A stretch of DNA of 64,000 nucleotides from Proteles cristata cristata (taxonomy: Eukaryota > Chordata > Mammalia > Carnivora > Hyaenidae): assembly GCA_017311185.1 (NCBI GenBank), contig JAESUZ010003505.1, positions 1,178,001 to 1,242,000 on the forward strand, written 5' to 3'. Within the stretch, counting starts at the first letter, position 1. Each line of letters starts with the position of its first letter. Of the stretch, positions 47,261 to 59,684 are shown piece after piece. Below the pieces are notes generated by a model. It was not told where the DNA came from and made no database searches. It worked only from the letters and a program-made list of their open reading frames with translations. A program made the position numbers and the translations under genes.

Positions 47261-48680
47261 TTTAAGGACATGTCTCATGTCTTTAGCCTTTGATCTCCTA
47301 CTAAAAGTATATTTTCTTTCCATAGTGAATTTCAGATATCTGCACGTTAGAGTAGGATGAGAGCATCTGGGTGTTATTTTGTGTAATCTATGATTCAAAA
47401 ATATCAAAAAGCTTTTCATTGTTGAAGTACATCAAGAGTGCTACCATTCCCTACCTCCACCTATGTGTCAAACTCAATCATCCATCGACTATCTATACTG
47501 CCTAGTCCATCCCCTTTCATCCCAGCCAGCACTAAGCTACACTCAAATCCATTAGAGTGACTGTCAGTACAAACTTCAGAAGACTGTCTCCTCTCAAATC
47601 TGAACAAGGCAATTGCAAGATTTGATATACCTGGAAAGCCAGAATCTAAATATTTTCTCCTAGATTCTATCTCAGAAATTATACGTCCATTCACTCTCTT
47701 CTCTCTGTCTCTTTCTCCACATGTTTTTCTGGAAACTTCATCATTGGTGTCCACTCAGTTTCTGGTCTTCATTGAGCTTAAGATTGGGTATATTGGGTCA
47801 CTAGGAATGCTGAGTTTTCTGGATAAGTCTGAAGCTCTTAGAGAATATAGAGAAGATGTGGGAGAGACCAAAATGGAGGAAGAGAAGGATCAGAAGCTAG
47901 AGAAGAGTAAAGCAACCATAAGATGTAGATTTAGACATTGTCTGAACAGCTTTTCATTCAAGGGGCTGTCAAAAAATCTGATTTATTAGCCCAAAACCCT
48001 TCCTGAGTTAATGTCTGAAGGATTCCTTTCTGCCTGACAATGAGCTCTCCCAATTTGCAGCAGACTGTGCGTTTCGGACTTCAGCAATGCCAATCCACAA
48101 CCTGTCTTTTTTCCAGCTAACCTCTGTCACAACCACCTGCTGTCGGTCAGGTACGATCTGAACTTGCCTACTGACAGATCTTGTAAAGTCAACACAGGGG
48201 TGAAAACTGATGATAAAAATAAGCAGCAGCACCCCAATTTTCCCAATCCAGTTCCTAGAGACCCAGAGAAGTTTCTCATAAGCTCGTTTTTAGTATCTTA
48301 ATAGTATGCTGGCAAAGCACAAGTGATGATAATGTCCGCCATAGTTTTATGACTCTAACTATATATGTTCTTTCTTAAGCGGAGCATATCAACAAAGATG
48401 TGAACCACATAATATTTTAAAATACTTTCCATGTTATACATTCTGCTTAAATAATAAAGAACAAATATGATCTTCCTGGCATTTCCGTTATGAAGTAGCA
48501 GGAAAGAATATCAGTCTATTGAATATTTGTACAGTTTTTAAAAGTGTGATGAGAACAGAAATGCGGAAAGGACATAGTCAATAAGATAACTTAATTTTTT
48601 AAATAGATTGAGCACATTAGTTCATTATTGCCTTTAGTTCTAATCCTGATACACTGCGATACCAAATTGGTATCCTGGTT
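47261..48680. other. Unassigned noncoding sequence
   Basis: Mixed sequence. A 74-codon minus-strand frame at 48008-48232 begins with a hydrophobic run (MLLLIFIISF) but has no further support. The rest shows no recognised repeat or gene. Confidence 0.4.
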
Positions 48681-48691
48681 AAGAGATTGGC

Positions 48692-48926
48692 AGGGCACAT
48701 GGGTGGCTCAATAGATTAAGCATCCGACTTTGGCTCAGGTCATGATCTCGTGGTTCAGTAGTCGAATCCCTGTATTGGGCTCTGTACTGACAGCTTAGAG
48801 TCTGGGGCCTGCTTAGGATTCCATGTCTCCCTCTTTCTGTCTGCCCCTCCCCCACTTGTGCTCTGTCTCTCGTCTCTCTGTCTCTCTCACTCTCTCTTAA
48901 AACAAAATAAACATTAAAAAAACTTA
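48692..48926 (+). mobile_element. Felid tRNA-Lys SINE
   Basis: GGGCACATGGGTGGCTCAAT start, diverged B box (GGTTCAGTAGTCGAATCCC), GTACTGACAGCTTAGAGTC, CT-rich segment and AAACAAAATAAACATTAAAA tail. Imperfect TSD AAGAGATTGGC (48681-48691) and AAAGGAATTGGC (48926-48937). Confidence 0.94.
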
Positions 48927-48937
48927 AAGGAATTGGC

Positions 48938-49615
48938 TACTAACCAAACACGGTGAATTATTTCTTAGCATCATATGAAGATAAAAAAGATATAGAGATA
49001 TCTATTCTCTAATAATAAATTTGTAACTATAAATAATCACTTTTCAGGAGCATTTCATATTTTCGTTCTTTTGAAAATGTATGAATTTCTGACCCATAGC
49101 TGAATAGTTAAGTGAAAAATGAAAATTTGACTTTTAGTTAATATTTTAAAATATGTTCTTTTGCATTAAAATAGTTCAAAGGGATTTTTTTCCCTTTAGG
49201 ATTAAAACAACTAATATTTTATGTAACTACCTCTCAATTACCCACATTTGGAAAACTCATATTGACAGTTCTTCCTAGAAATGTTAAATCCGAGTCTAAC
49301 TTAGCCTTGCCACCCACTTCTTGATTATCCCCTTCTGCTGTCACTTGGCATGCGCACAGGGAATGCAAACATATTTTAATATTAGTTCTAGCAAAGTATT
49401 AGCAGGAAGGTAAACCTCCCAGGGAAAACTCACATAATGTATTTGAAAGTCAAATATAAAATGATTTTGGATTATCAGTACCACCCTAGGTTTCCATTTG
49501 GACCTACAATTGAGATTTGGCTATAGTACTGTGTTCGCAAGCTATGTACCACACACAGCCCATGGGAAAAAAGAAAAAAAAAGATTTCTGAAACACAACT
49601 TAAAATAAGGCAGCA
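48938..49615. other. Unassigned AT-rich sequence
   Basis: AT-rich unique sequence with no gene or named repeat. Confidence 0.4.
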
Positions 49616-49829
49616 GGGGCACCTGGGTGGCTCAGTCGGTTAAGCGTCCGACTTCAGCTCAAGCCATGACCTCATGGTTTGTGGGTTCAAGCCCAGCGCC
49701 AGGCTCTGTGCTGACTGCTCGGAGCCTGGAGCCTGTTTCAGATTCTGTGTCTCCCTCTCTCTGCCCCTTCTGCACTTGTGCTCTATCTCTCTCAAAAATA
49801 AAATTTAAAAAAAAAATACAAAAAATTCC
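49616..49829 (+). mobile_element. Felid tRNA-Lys SINE
   Basis: GGGGCACCTGGGTGGCTCAG start, GGTTTGTGGGTTCAAGCCC B box, GTGCTGACTGCTCGGAGCC, then CT-rich segment and AAAAATAAAATTTAAAAA tail. TSD candidates AAATAAGGCAGCA (49603-49615) and AAATAAAGAAGCAA (49830-49843). Confidence 0.95.
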
Positions 49830-49843
49830 AAATAAAGAAGCAA

Positions 49844-52121
49844 GAAAGTGTGTGGTAGAAACAGTGAGTCTTCATAAAGAGGGAGCTGGAGTACATGAAT
49901 GCTTTTACTCTGTCTTTTCTCTGAGAATATGAAGTTTTAAATGATACGCAGCCACAAGCAGATGAAATTATAGCTCTCAGACACTTTATAATTCTGAAAC
50001 AGATATGTGATTGATTGCGAGGTGGCATAGCTGCTGGCAGTTTTTGTCGGCACATTTTGATGATACAGTTTCTTACGTGAACTTCAAGTACAACAGTGAC
50101 ACACTAAGGTTCAGACACATTGAATGATTTTGAAGCTAATAATTTATGAGAGCTTTTGGAGCAAGTTATTAGGTTTGAGTCAGGAGAGATTTATTTTCTT
50201 TAATCCTAGATTCCTTGCTGTGTATTCTGTTTATCTCATCTTATTTTGCTGGTAAACAAATACGTAAACCTTTAATGTGGATGCATCTCCTTTATAACAG
50301 TGCACCACCCACCTAAGGGGGTTTCCTATTGGAAACTCACCACTAGTCAGTCATTTTGGAGCCTGTGTGTTTCTTGAAAAACAGGACAGATAAGATGAGG
50401 CATCTGAAGTTGTGATTTTATCAAGGAGAAACTGGGAAAATTAAATTATTTGTCCTTAAATAGGAAATTAAAGGATCAACTCCCTCAGAATTTATTAAAT
50501 TCCTGGTATTTCTATTTTAAGTTGAAGATAATAGTAGATTTTAGAAAATGTAGTGCTCTGATGAGCTTTTTAGAGGCTATAAATACCAAATCAAGAGGAA
50601 ATGCTAAAGTGTTATGAAACAAGGTCTAAATTCATTTTTTTAAGAAAGAGTACTTTGGGCCATCTTTTATTTTCAGAACTTCCTGACTATTACATATACC
50701 AAATTTAATTAAAATTAAAGAAAATTTAAAGCAGTTTTTACACTACAGCTGACTTAAAATTGAAAAGAATTTCAGGGTGTATAAATCTATTCTATGAAAT
50801 TTTTTAAATCTTAATTCTGCTATTTTTTTATTGTATTGCTTTGAAAAAGTGTAAATATGTGTACCTGTATTACCTTTCATTAGCCACTTTGTTAGCAGTC
50901 GTTAGCCATTCTTTTGCATAAAAAGACCCATTGAGAAGGAACATTATTCAACAAGAAAGATGCACAGATGCACGATGCATAACTCTGGTGATGGGACGTT
51001 TTCTCTTCCCCTGGTCCTCAGAGCGCACATAGAAGCCTTCACATGTGACCTGTTATCGCCATGGTTTGTCTATCTGGCATTTTCCCTCTAGTGGCCACCA
51101 AGTATTCTTGTGTTCTTATGCACTGAGCACACTCTCCCTCTCAGACCATGATGGCAGTGTGCCTGTGAATGGTTCCATGGGGCTGCCTCGCTCAGATGGC
51201 CCTTATGGGACACTCATGTCTTCTGTCTTCATAGAACTGTTGCAGCTTCCTTTTCCTTCCTCATGCCCTTCAGTCAGTCCAGATGTACCAAGAAGAAATA
51301 TGTGCACACAGCATGAGTTGCACAACCATCCTTAAAAACCTACCATCCTTGTAATTCTTTTAGTATCACAGGCATTTAGGACTTTAAGATTATTTTCCTA
51401 AAGAGCAATTCTGGTAAAAGGATACCTTAGACATATTTAGGCCATTATAGACAGAGGTTAGATTTTACATGTTTTCCCCTGAATATCTTCAGTCTGCCTT
51501 TCAGCAGGTTTTATTGGGGGTGGGAGGAGGTAGAGATGGGAGAGACTTCTGCTGCCCTTGTCATCTCTCATTGGATTTTTCCTGAACATTCTTTGTGGCA
51601 GGAATATTCTTTGAGCCATCCAGACCCAAAATCTGAATCGTCTGCCTGTGCTCCCTTCCCTTTGCCAACCTTATCGATGCACCAAATGTTGTCAGTTCTT
51701 TCTTCAAAACCCCATTGTACATCATTGTTTTCTTCCTATCACCGATGGAATGTCTTACTTCAAGACATCATAGTCAATGTGGGAGATTTCCATCCTCAAT
51801 TTTGGTAGATTACAGTAACAAGTGTATTTTCAATCATGTGCTACTCTTTTTTAAATCTCAAGCATATTAACAAGAGGGGATGTGTTTGTGTGTTTTGCCT
51901 TATTTCAAACTTTGAAGAGTAGAGAAGCACAGACACTGAGGGCCAGACGATCTGGAATGTAGTTCTGACCTTATGTTTCTCATCTGTGTGCTTTAGCTCA
52001 AACTGCCAACTTCTTTGACTGAGTTATATTTATTTGTAAAAATGTTGAATGAGTTGTTGAAAAGGATCCTTCAAATTGTTGTGATCATTAAATAGCATCA
52101 TATTTATCTTAAGTACTAACA
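49844..52121. other. Unassigned noncoding sequence
   Basis: About 2.3 kb without a named repeat. Positions 50100-50900 are AT-rich; 50990-51340 are richer in GC with a 96-codon frame lacking domains. No gene is supported. Confidence 0.4.
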
Positions 52122-52309
52122 TGAGGCACCTGGTGGCTCAGTCAGTTAAACATCCAGCACTTGGATTTGACACAGGGTATGATCTCAGGGTCTTGTGAGT
52201 CCGAGTCCTGCTTGGGATTCTCTGTCTCCCTCTCTTGGCTCCTCCCCCACTTGCGCTGTCCCTGTCTCTTTCAAAATAGATAAATAAGCTTTGAAAAAAA
52301 TGAAAAAAT
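52122..52309 (+). mobile_element. Felid SINE with internal deletion
   Basis: GAGGCACCTGGTGGCTCAGT start and A box are present, then the body jumps from GTCTTGTGAGTCCGAGTC directly to CTGCTTGGGATTCTCTGTCT: the usual GGGCTCTGTGCTGACAGC segment is missing. CT segment and AAATAAGCTTTG tail follow. Candidate TSD AAGTACTAACA (52111-52121) and AAACACTAACA (52310-52320). Confidence 0.92.
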
Positions 52310-52468
52310 AAACACTAACAAAGTGCCAAACACATAGAAATTGCTTAATAAATGGTAATAGTATCATTTAAAAATTCTTTTGTAGAGAGATATGTTCTGA
52401 CGGTACCCCTCTCAAATTGCAAATATATATATAATCTGTAGATGTAATATATATTGATATATATTTTA

Positions 52469-52676
52469 TTTTATTTTATTTATTTTTTTGAAGAGAGAGA
52501 GAGAGAGAGCGTGAGCAGGGGAGGGTCAGAGAGAGGGAGTCACAGACTGAAACAGGCTCCAGCCTCTGAGCTGGCAGTCAGCACAGAGCCCGACGCGGGG
52601 CTCGAACCCACGAACCGCGAGATCATGATCCAAGCGAAAGTCGGACGCTTAACCGACTAAGCCACCCAGGCGCCCC
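52469..52676 (-). mobile_element. Young felid tRNA-Lys SINE (copy 1 of a pair)
   Basis: Nearly consensus, with many intact CpGs: CCCGACGCGGGGCTCGAACC, CACGAACCGCGAGATCATG, GTCGGACGCTTAACCGAC, and GCCACCCAGGCGCCCC at the 5' end. Carries CTGGCAGTCAGCAC and an AGCGAAAGTC variant. Perfect 17-bp TSD TATTGATATATATTTTA at 52452-52468 and 52677-52693. Confidence 0.98.
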
Positions 52677-52693
52677 TATTGATATATATTTTA

Positions 52694-52888
52694 ATCACAT
52701 TTGTATATCTGTATTTGTGTGTCTGACATATTTGATTCATTGCACTCTTGTCTCTTGCCAAATTATCTCTGGAAAATTATCTTTTCCTGTGGATTCCTCT
52801 TGTTGAACAATGTGTTGAGTCTGAACAAAAAGCTAAATATAATGCATATAATAATATTATTTTGAAACACCTGCCCTCAGAAAGAGGT
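52694..52888. other. Spacer between the two young SINEs
   Basis: Unique AT-rich sequence, no repeat or gene recognised. Confidence 0.5.
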
Positions 52889-52903
52889 CAGGCATCATTT
52901 CTT

Positions 52904-53133
52904 TTTTTTTTTTTAATGTTTTTTTTTTTTTTTTAATTTATTTCAGGAGAGAGAGAGAGACAGCGGAGCAGGGGAGGGTCAGAGAGAGAGGGAGATACAG
53001 ACTCTGAAATAGGCTCCAGGCTCTGAGCTGGCAGTCAGCACAGAGCCCGACGCGGGGCTCGAACCCACGAACCGCGAGATCATGACCTAAGCGAAAGTCG
53101 GACGCTTAACCGACTAAGCCACCCAGGCGCCCC
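52904..53133 (-). mobile_element. Young felid tRNA-Lys SINE (copy 2 of a pair)
   Basis: Shares the CTGGCAGTCAGCAC and AGCGAAAGTC variants and all CpGs of the copy at 52469, so both derive from the same source lineage. The tail side holds two T runs separated by AATG. Perfect 15-bp TSD CAGGCATCATTTCTT at 52889-52903 and 53134-53148 shows that it inserted independently. Confidence 0.98.
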
Positions 53134-53148
53134 CAGGCATCATTTCTT

Positions 53149-54400
53149 AGCAGGAATTTGAGATTTCAAAAAAGTTATAAATTTGCATGAGTAAAAATAG
53201 GCCTATTAGCCAAGGAGAAATGGTTTTTAGATGGAAAGCAGATGGAAAAGATGATACCAGAACCACAGAAATTAGAACAAAAGGCATTGGAGAGGAAGAC
53301 ACAATGATAAGCAAGCCAGTTAAGCCCACATAAATCCACAAATACCTAGCAATCCAAAACACCCAGCTTTGTGGTTTGACGGTCTCTGCAAAAAGTCAGT
53401 TAGATCCCCCAGGCCCCTCTTCATCCTCCATAGCTGAGTGCTTATTCTTTCTCACTGCCAGAGAGAAAGAAAACATAGACTAGAGGTTCTCTGACCAGAA
53501 GATGCCAAGCACAGGAGGAGGCAGGGTTGAGCTCCTGGACTGAGCATGGGGAGGTGGAGTGATGTTCAAGACTGTGTCTTGCATGAGAGGTGCTCAGCTC
53601 TCTCCCCTGGGTGCCCCAGACGCTGGCAGCCCATCTTCCAACACTAGAGGAAGACATTGTGAGAGCCTTGTCTAGGGATGAGCAGGCTCAAGGCCAAGAC
53701 AAGCAGACACAAGTATCTATTCCTCCAGCTAAAACTGGCTCTCTGACCCATCAGTCTACACAGAAGGCTGCAGCCCCCAGGCCCTGCGCCTGTGCACAGA
53801 GGTAACGGAAGAAGGTTTACAAAGTTCCATTCTTCCCACAGGGTCACCAAACATCCTGGAACTTCAGCCCACATCTTCTCCCCAACACACAGACTTCCTC
53901 CTCCATTCCCACCCCCACTCCCTTACCGCTCACCACCACTACCCCTTGTGAGGCTGCCCCATCAGAGGGCCTTGAGGAGTGAGAGCTGGTACCTTAAATC
54001 GTGTGAATGGCAGAAAGGCTGGAGACAAAGGCATGCTGGAACTGTTTCCAGGAGTGACTCAAATCCCCTTTAGTCTCCATCTTCAAGCTATGAACATAGA
54101 ATGGGGCTGTTTTTCATCATGAATATTATCATTAATGCTTGAGCTTGCTTGCACATGCCTCTAGAAACCAGACATCCTTGGGGGGTTGGATGGGAGGCAT
54201 CGGAACTGCCACACAGCTATGACGCTCTCTCTATCCCTCCCTGATTCTTGAAATACTCACCATGTGCCACGCTCTGGGCTCTGCCCTTCAAGACACATGG
54301 ATATGGTATGTTTGCGTTTGTGTGTATGTGTATTCTTTTCCTAAATATGGATCATGTGGTATATTCATCTTTTAAATTATTTCATTTTTTCTCTGTACCT
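53149..54400. other. GC-richer unassigned stretch
   Basis: Positions 53400-54080 have higher GC than the flanks, with overlapping frames of 71-93 codons on both strands (longest 53792-54073, plus). I recognise neither a gene nor a repeat family. It may be an old LTR, a decayed retroposon or a unique regulatory patch. Confidence 0.35.
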
Positions 54401-56550
54401 AAAATTCTTTTTAAAAAAATGTCCTGACTTATTTTTGGAAAACACATGTTAGGCTCTCTCTATTCTCCTTTCCTCTACCAAGTCACAGAAACCGTACTTC
54501 GGTTACTCCAATTCAAATTATTCTCAGTGCTGGGTGGGCAGAGTCACCAGTTTATTGGTATAATTTTGAGCAAAATAATCTTGTCCTGCTTGTCTCAGTC
54601 TATGAAATAAGGGAAATGGATTTAGTGCTCTATAAATATCTTTTCAGCACTGAATTTCTCTGCTAGTACACCTAATACCCAAATGTGCTTTTTTGAAAAA
54701 AAAAAATCACACACTTTTTTTTCTTTTAACAACTTAAGGATATAATGCGTATAATGTGTCCCGTCAGCATTTCCCATGGTGACAAGAGAGCTTGGGGTTC
54801 ATTTTACACTTCTGGTTTTGCAATAAAGTGTTAGGTAGCACTTTCAATGGACTAAGAAATGTGGTAGCCTAAACAAGAGTACAGTGTATTCTAACTGAAG
54901 TCACAAAATATCTTATAAGGTCTATTGAAAGGGTATGGGAATGTTCATTTAAAAAGGAAAAAAAAACAGACTTCCCTCGGACATGGGATTTGGATAATAA
55001 TACTAATCCTCTGAATTTAAATAAATTTCTCTTGATGTATCAAAGTTCTAGTTTCTGAAGGTTTTATCATTTGATCACACCAAATGACTAGGACCACTTA
55101 TGTGAAGCAGGATAAGAATAATAAGCCTTAGCCAAAGGTGGCATTGAATCAGAAACCAACTTCTGCCAGATCTGGATTCGATTCCTCTGTAAGGGAATTC
55201 TTGAAAATCCTCTCCCATAAGAACCAAGTGAGAAAGTGCTCTGCAAGTATATGTTTGTTACTGAACACTGTACATTGATGATAGTGGATTATTGACTGTA
55301 TCTCAACTCTTTATTGCTAACGTTCAGTGCACGCTCACACTGGTACGCTGGCGCGTGCCAGATACATACAGAGTAGGGAACCTGGAAAAAAGAATGTGAA
55401 AAACATACTTGGAAGATTACGACAAGGTTGCGGAAGGAAGGAAAGCATGGATTTTTAAGGACGGCTTAGTTTAGGTCTGAGACTTTTATATGTTATTAGA
55501 TATAGTCCCATGTGTTTCTCTAAGCAGTACTCCACACTGTGAGAGTGGTATCTGAGTTCCACATTCAGATCTGCCTGCCACAGATGTCCATGTAGTACCC
55601 CAGGCTGTCTATACGTCCTGTGTTCTACACACCACAGCCCTACTCCTGTAAATGTGTGGACTCACCCATGACCTTTCCAATGACTAGTACTATTAAGAAT
55701 CCCAGAATTACAAGGTAATAAGCAGAGTAACTGTCTACATGTCGGTAATAAGAACAGACTAGACTGAGTTTACAAGATTACTCAACAGGAATGAGGATTT
55801 TTTTCCTTTTCTTCGGGAAGCCACTTATGATGGCATGTTTCTCTTCCCTTTCGACAGACACAGAAACAAATTCTTAACAGTAGGCATTGAATTACTTCAA
55901 CTCAATTATCACTGAATTGAGGAAGCCTGTATTTTGTTTCCACTCTTTCTTGAAAACCTAACACAAGCTCCCAAGGAGGGAAAAATAGGTCTTGAGAATG
56001 AGCATTTGTTTTTATAGCTATAATTAATAAAAATATGGCTCAAACAAATGCTATATGGTTTACAATGAGCACCCCCCCCCAAAATGCCGCACAGTCACGT
56101 GATTATGTTTAATGTGGGCCGGTACTTAGGCCTTCCTGGAAACATGTTTTGATCCTTTTTGACCACACTAATAATACACTATGAGGGGTTGCTCTGTGGG
56201 ATATAGTTAAAGCCTATTTGAGCTTTGGAAACCACTGGCACTTTCCTGGGGGGAAATATCAGAACATTTTTATTTTTATCTCAATCACTCCAGAAAACTT
56301 CATGGAGAATAGTCTCTGTCAGTAATATAGGGCAATTGCTGTCACAAATAGTATTTGAAAAGAGATGGCCTAAATAGTCAATATGCTGTGCAGGGAAGTG
56401 GTGAATAAAGAGATTTAGTGGTAAATGTCTAAACTTTCCTTGAGCTGGAGTTGCTGGGGGGTTTTTTGTTTGTTTGCTTCCTTTGTGTGCCTGTGCAGAT
56501 TAGGCTGTTAATGCATGTTTTTATGCATAATCTTTCCAGCAAATGTTATA
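54401..56550. other. Repeat-poor block, partly conserved-looking
   Basis: About 2.1 kb without recognisable interspersed repeats. AT-rich and complex, with scattered CpG such as GTACGCTGGCGCGTGCC near 55342 and a C run near 56071. The composition resembles other repeat-poor blocks of the window. Regulatory function is a guess. Confidence 0.33.
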
Positions 56551-56565
56551 AAAGAGTAGTTTTTT

Positions 56566-56750
56566 GAAATGTTTATTTATTTATTGGGGAGGGGGAGGTG
56601 CAGAGACAGAGGGAGCAAGAGAACCTCAAGCAGACACCGTGCTGTCAACATGGAGTCCAATGTGGGGCTCGATCTCAGAACTGTGAGATCATGACCTGAG
56701 CCCAAATCAAGAGTCAGACGCTTCAGCTTCAGAACCACCCAGGTGCCCAC
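56566..56750 (-). mobile_element. Felid tRNA-Lys SINE, diverged
   Basis: Minus orientation: ATGTTTATTTATTTATTGGG, GTGGGGCTCGATCTCAGAAC, GAGATCATGACCTGAGCCC, ending ACCACCCAGGTGCCC. TSD AAAGAGTAGTTTTTT (56551-56565) and AAAGAGCAGCTTTTT (56751-56765), two mismatches. Confidence 0.94.
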
Positions 56751-56765
56751 AAAGAGCAGCTTTTT

Positions 56766-57779
56766 TTTCCCACAAATATTTAAGATTTTGTTTTATTATT
56801 CTTGGTTCAAAGGCCTAAGCCATAAATTATCTGTATGTGTACATGGATGTTTGTGTGGATGAGTGTGTGCATGTGTGTGAGAGAGAGAATGTACTTGAAT
56901 GTGAATAACTGTAATACATACTTGAAAGTATAAAACAGTACTTTAATTCCTTTTGTCAAATAGCAAGCAATAGCAGATATATTCTAGCAAATATGGGAGA
57001 AAATAAAGTTGTCCTAAATTTATTGAAGAATGCTTATGATATTAGTCATACTAGATCTTGCAAACAGTCAAGTCGGTAAACTTGTCCTTTGACAGAAAAC
57101 TGCACTTAATTTTCCCCTGGTTGAGAATGGCATGATTAAATATATTGGGGAGAACAGATGAAAATATTATGGCACCCCATCTCGTAAGCATTTCCTGAGT
57201 CATTATTGCTAGCGGTATCTTTTCAAGATCTTTCTTCATGCTTTGAAAATAATGGTGTACTAGAAAGCTGATTTACTCTTGAATGCAAAGGCTCTAATCC
57301 CTGATTCAGAGTCGTCATTAGTCCTTCCCATTAAAGCCTCCTCAAAGCTCTCACCGAAGTCTTGTCAGAGCCCTTAATGATTTTCTATAAAACAAAGGCT
57401 TCTATGACTTATTATGTTGAGAATGTGCCATATCACAGGCTGGGTGATAGCTTTAGCACACACATAGCTTTAGCTGGGTGTGTTTTCTGAATTCTTCGTC
57501 GCTGGGGGAAAATGGACTTTATTAATGCATTCTTCTCAGAGGTTGAGAAGAGAAAGATTTACTGTAGAGGAGATTAAGGGAGAGAAATTGCCGAAGCAAG
57601 AGAGAAAAAGGCAGCAAGATCACTTCCTTAGAGCAACCATCAAAGATACTGAAGTACTTCATATTCAATCTCCGGCTTCCCCAAACTGGTGTGTTTACAA
57701 CCAATTTACCAGTTCAATGGATTTGGTTCTTTTGAGAGATTCACAGGTGCCACTCACATGTGCACATGTGTGCATGCAC
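56766..57779. promoter_or_regulatory. Conserved-looking noncoding segment at 57040-57420
   Basis: Positions 57040-57420 are complex and repeat-free, with CpG-containing CTCACCGAAGTCTTGTC (about 57349), GTCGTCATTAGTCC (about 57311) and TTAATGATTTTC (about 57374). They resemble the blocks at 16.1-17.8 and 28.8-31.1 kb in texture. A TG/GA-rich stretch precedes them at 56835-56890. Inference from composition only. Confidence 0.3.
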
Positions 57780-57836
57780 ATCCTCCCTCTTCCCCCCTCC
57801 CCTCTCCCTCTCTCCCTCCTCCTTCCCGTCCCCCTC
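57780..57836. repeat. Polypyrimidine tract
   Basis: C/T-only run of about 48 bases (CCCTCCC and CTCTCCC units) with a single G near the end. The end of a 135-codon frame runs through it and is an artefact. Confidence 0.9.
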
Positions 57837-59684
57837 GTGGTCTCTCTGATCATCCTTGATGAGACTGCGATATTGATGAGCCTGTGAAATGTTGATGTTG
57901 CTCTTCCTCGCTTCCCTTCTCTCTCTCTGATGAGTTTGATTTTTGTGGTTCTGAAATGTACGTGATTTAGGGCTTTAGCCTTTTGGTTTGTTGTTTCTTT
58001 AAACCTACAAGAGATTTTTTTTTAATTAATTATTTATTTATTTATTTGCTTTAATGAGTGGTCTTGGGGCAACACCCTGGTCTCTCTATCCTGGACCCTA
58101 AAGATCTAGGGACTTTTAGTACACATTTAGGCACTTCATTCTGTTAAGTCTGGTTGCTATTTTAGTCATTCTCCCCCTCTCTTATATAATAATGAAAAGT
58201 ATGTCTAGGCAGGGTACTGGCAATTCAGTGATGAATGAGATAGATAGGGTTCTGATCTCATGAAGTTTAAAAGTTACTGAGACATACCGTCAAGTAATTA
58301 GAGAAAGGAGAGCTAAATGAAACTGTAGAAAAACTCATAACCCCTCTGGCTGCCCTTAAATCCATAGTTTTTCCCTTAAGTGCGGCCACGCATCATACAA
58401 CGTCCTCACCTCTCCTAGATCTCATTGATGGTGATGGAATACATCCATCCATCTCTTCCTGTCTCCCCCTTTCTCTCCTTCAGCTCATGACCTTGCTTGT
58501 TTGACCTTTATCCTTCATGCCGCTCCAACGACATAGGAACTGAAAACAGTCTAGTGACTGTATTTGGGAAAAGAGGAGGAGAAAAAGGTGACTAGTAGAG
58601 CAGAGGGGAACAACAGACTGAAGGCAGCTCAGATAAGAAGGTTTAAATTGTATAGATACTGGGACTTACATAATTATTAGGTTAAAGTGAGATCTAAATC
58701 ACTTTGATCTGGAATATTATTATCTAAGGGTCACTGGAAAAGCCCTGGGTATCTGTCTGGCTTGCCGGTCATGGAGGGGGAAAGAAGAGAAAGGACAGAA
58801 TAAGGCTCATGGGGAGAAAGGATAAACTTGCTTCCTACTTGTAACTTAGTTACAAGTTAGAGCTTCTTCTATCCATTGATTAAATCACCATGAACAATTA
58901 TATGCATAATGATACTTTGATGAGGAGAATAATTATAATGTTGTAGTTACATATGATGAGACTACAAATTGAGAAGATCCAGGAGAATCTAGTCCATCTC
59001 TGAAGCTAAAAAATATTCTGCCTAGACTTTATATGTATTGTATTCTATGTGTGTGTATACAAAAATAAAATGTATGTGTATATAATATTTAATATAATAC
59101 AGTATTACATACGTATATAGTGTGTACAATAATACTGTACATATATAGTATGACTATAGTTTCAAACCAGCCATACTACCCTGTGCCAATATCAGCTTTC
59201 CATTTCTATTAATGAATACTTTAAATCCCTTATTAATCTAACCTTCTGAATTATCTTTGAAATACAGTTCTCAATGAGAGGAAAAAGCTTGAGGCACAAT
59301 AATGAATCTCAGACTTTACAGTGGAATCTGCTTTTACTGAAGTCAACAACCTGTTGAATAGTCACTTTGAAGCATTAGCCTGTATGGAACCAAGTTGTGC
59401 TTAAAAAGAAGTAAAAAGACCTTCATGTCTAATCTTGCTCTAAGGAATTTGTGCTTTTGTATTTTTTATCTGTTATAAAGTCCACTTATTTTGAATCAGC
59501 ACTGCATTTGTTGTTTACCTTGGCCAGATTAAATGCCATCAGTTAAAACTGCTAAGACAGAATTCAGAAATCAATGAGTAACATTTTTATCATTTTCCAT
59601 GGTAGAAGACTCTTTAGAGTGTGAGCCTCTTAAGCATGTTAGCTTTTATTAGCAATACTAGTAATAAGCATTAACACTTAGTGA
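57837..59684. other. Unassigned sequence with an L2-like fragment
   Basis: Positions 58200-58320 (GGGTACTGGCAATTCAGTG, ATGAATGAGATAGATAGGGT, GATCTCATGAAGTTTAAAAG, TCAAGTAATTAGAGAAAGG) match the reversed L2 3'-end order, minus strand. A 9-bp inverted repeat ACTTGTAAC/GTTACAAGT lies at 58837-58857. Positions 59040-59160 are TA-rich simple sequence. No gene seen. Confidence 0.5.

Noticed and set aside
48008..48232. 74-codon minus-strand frame with hydrophobic start MLLLIFIISF
   Set aside because: The length is within chance for this window; no homologous protein recognised and no exon context. It would deserve a BLASTP search, but it cannot be called a gene.
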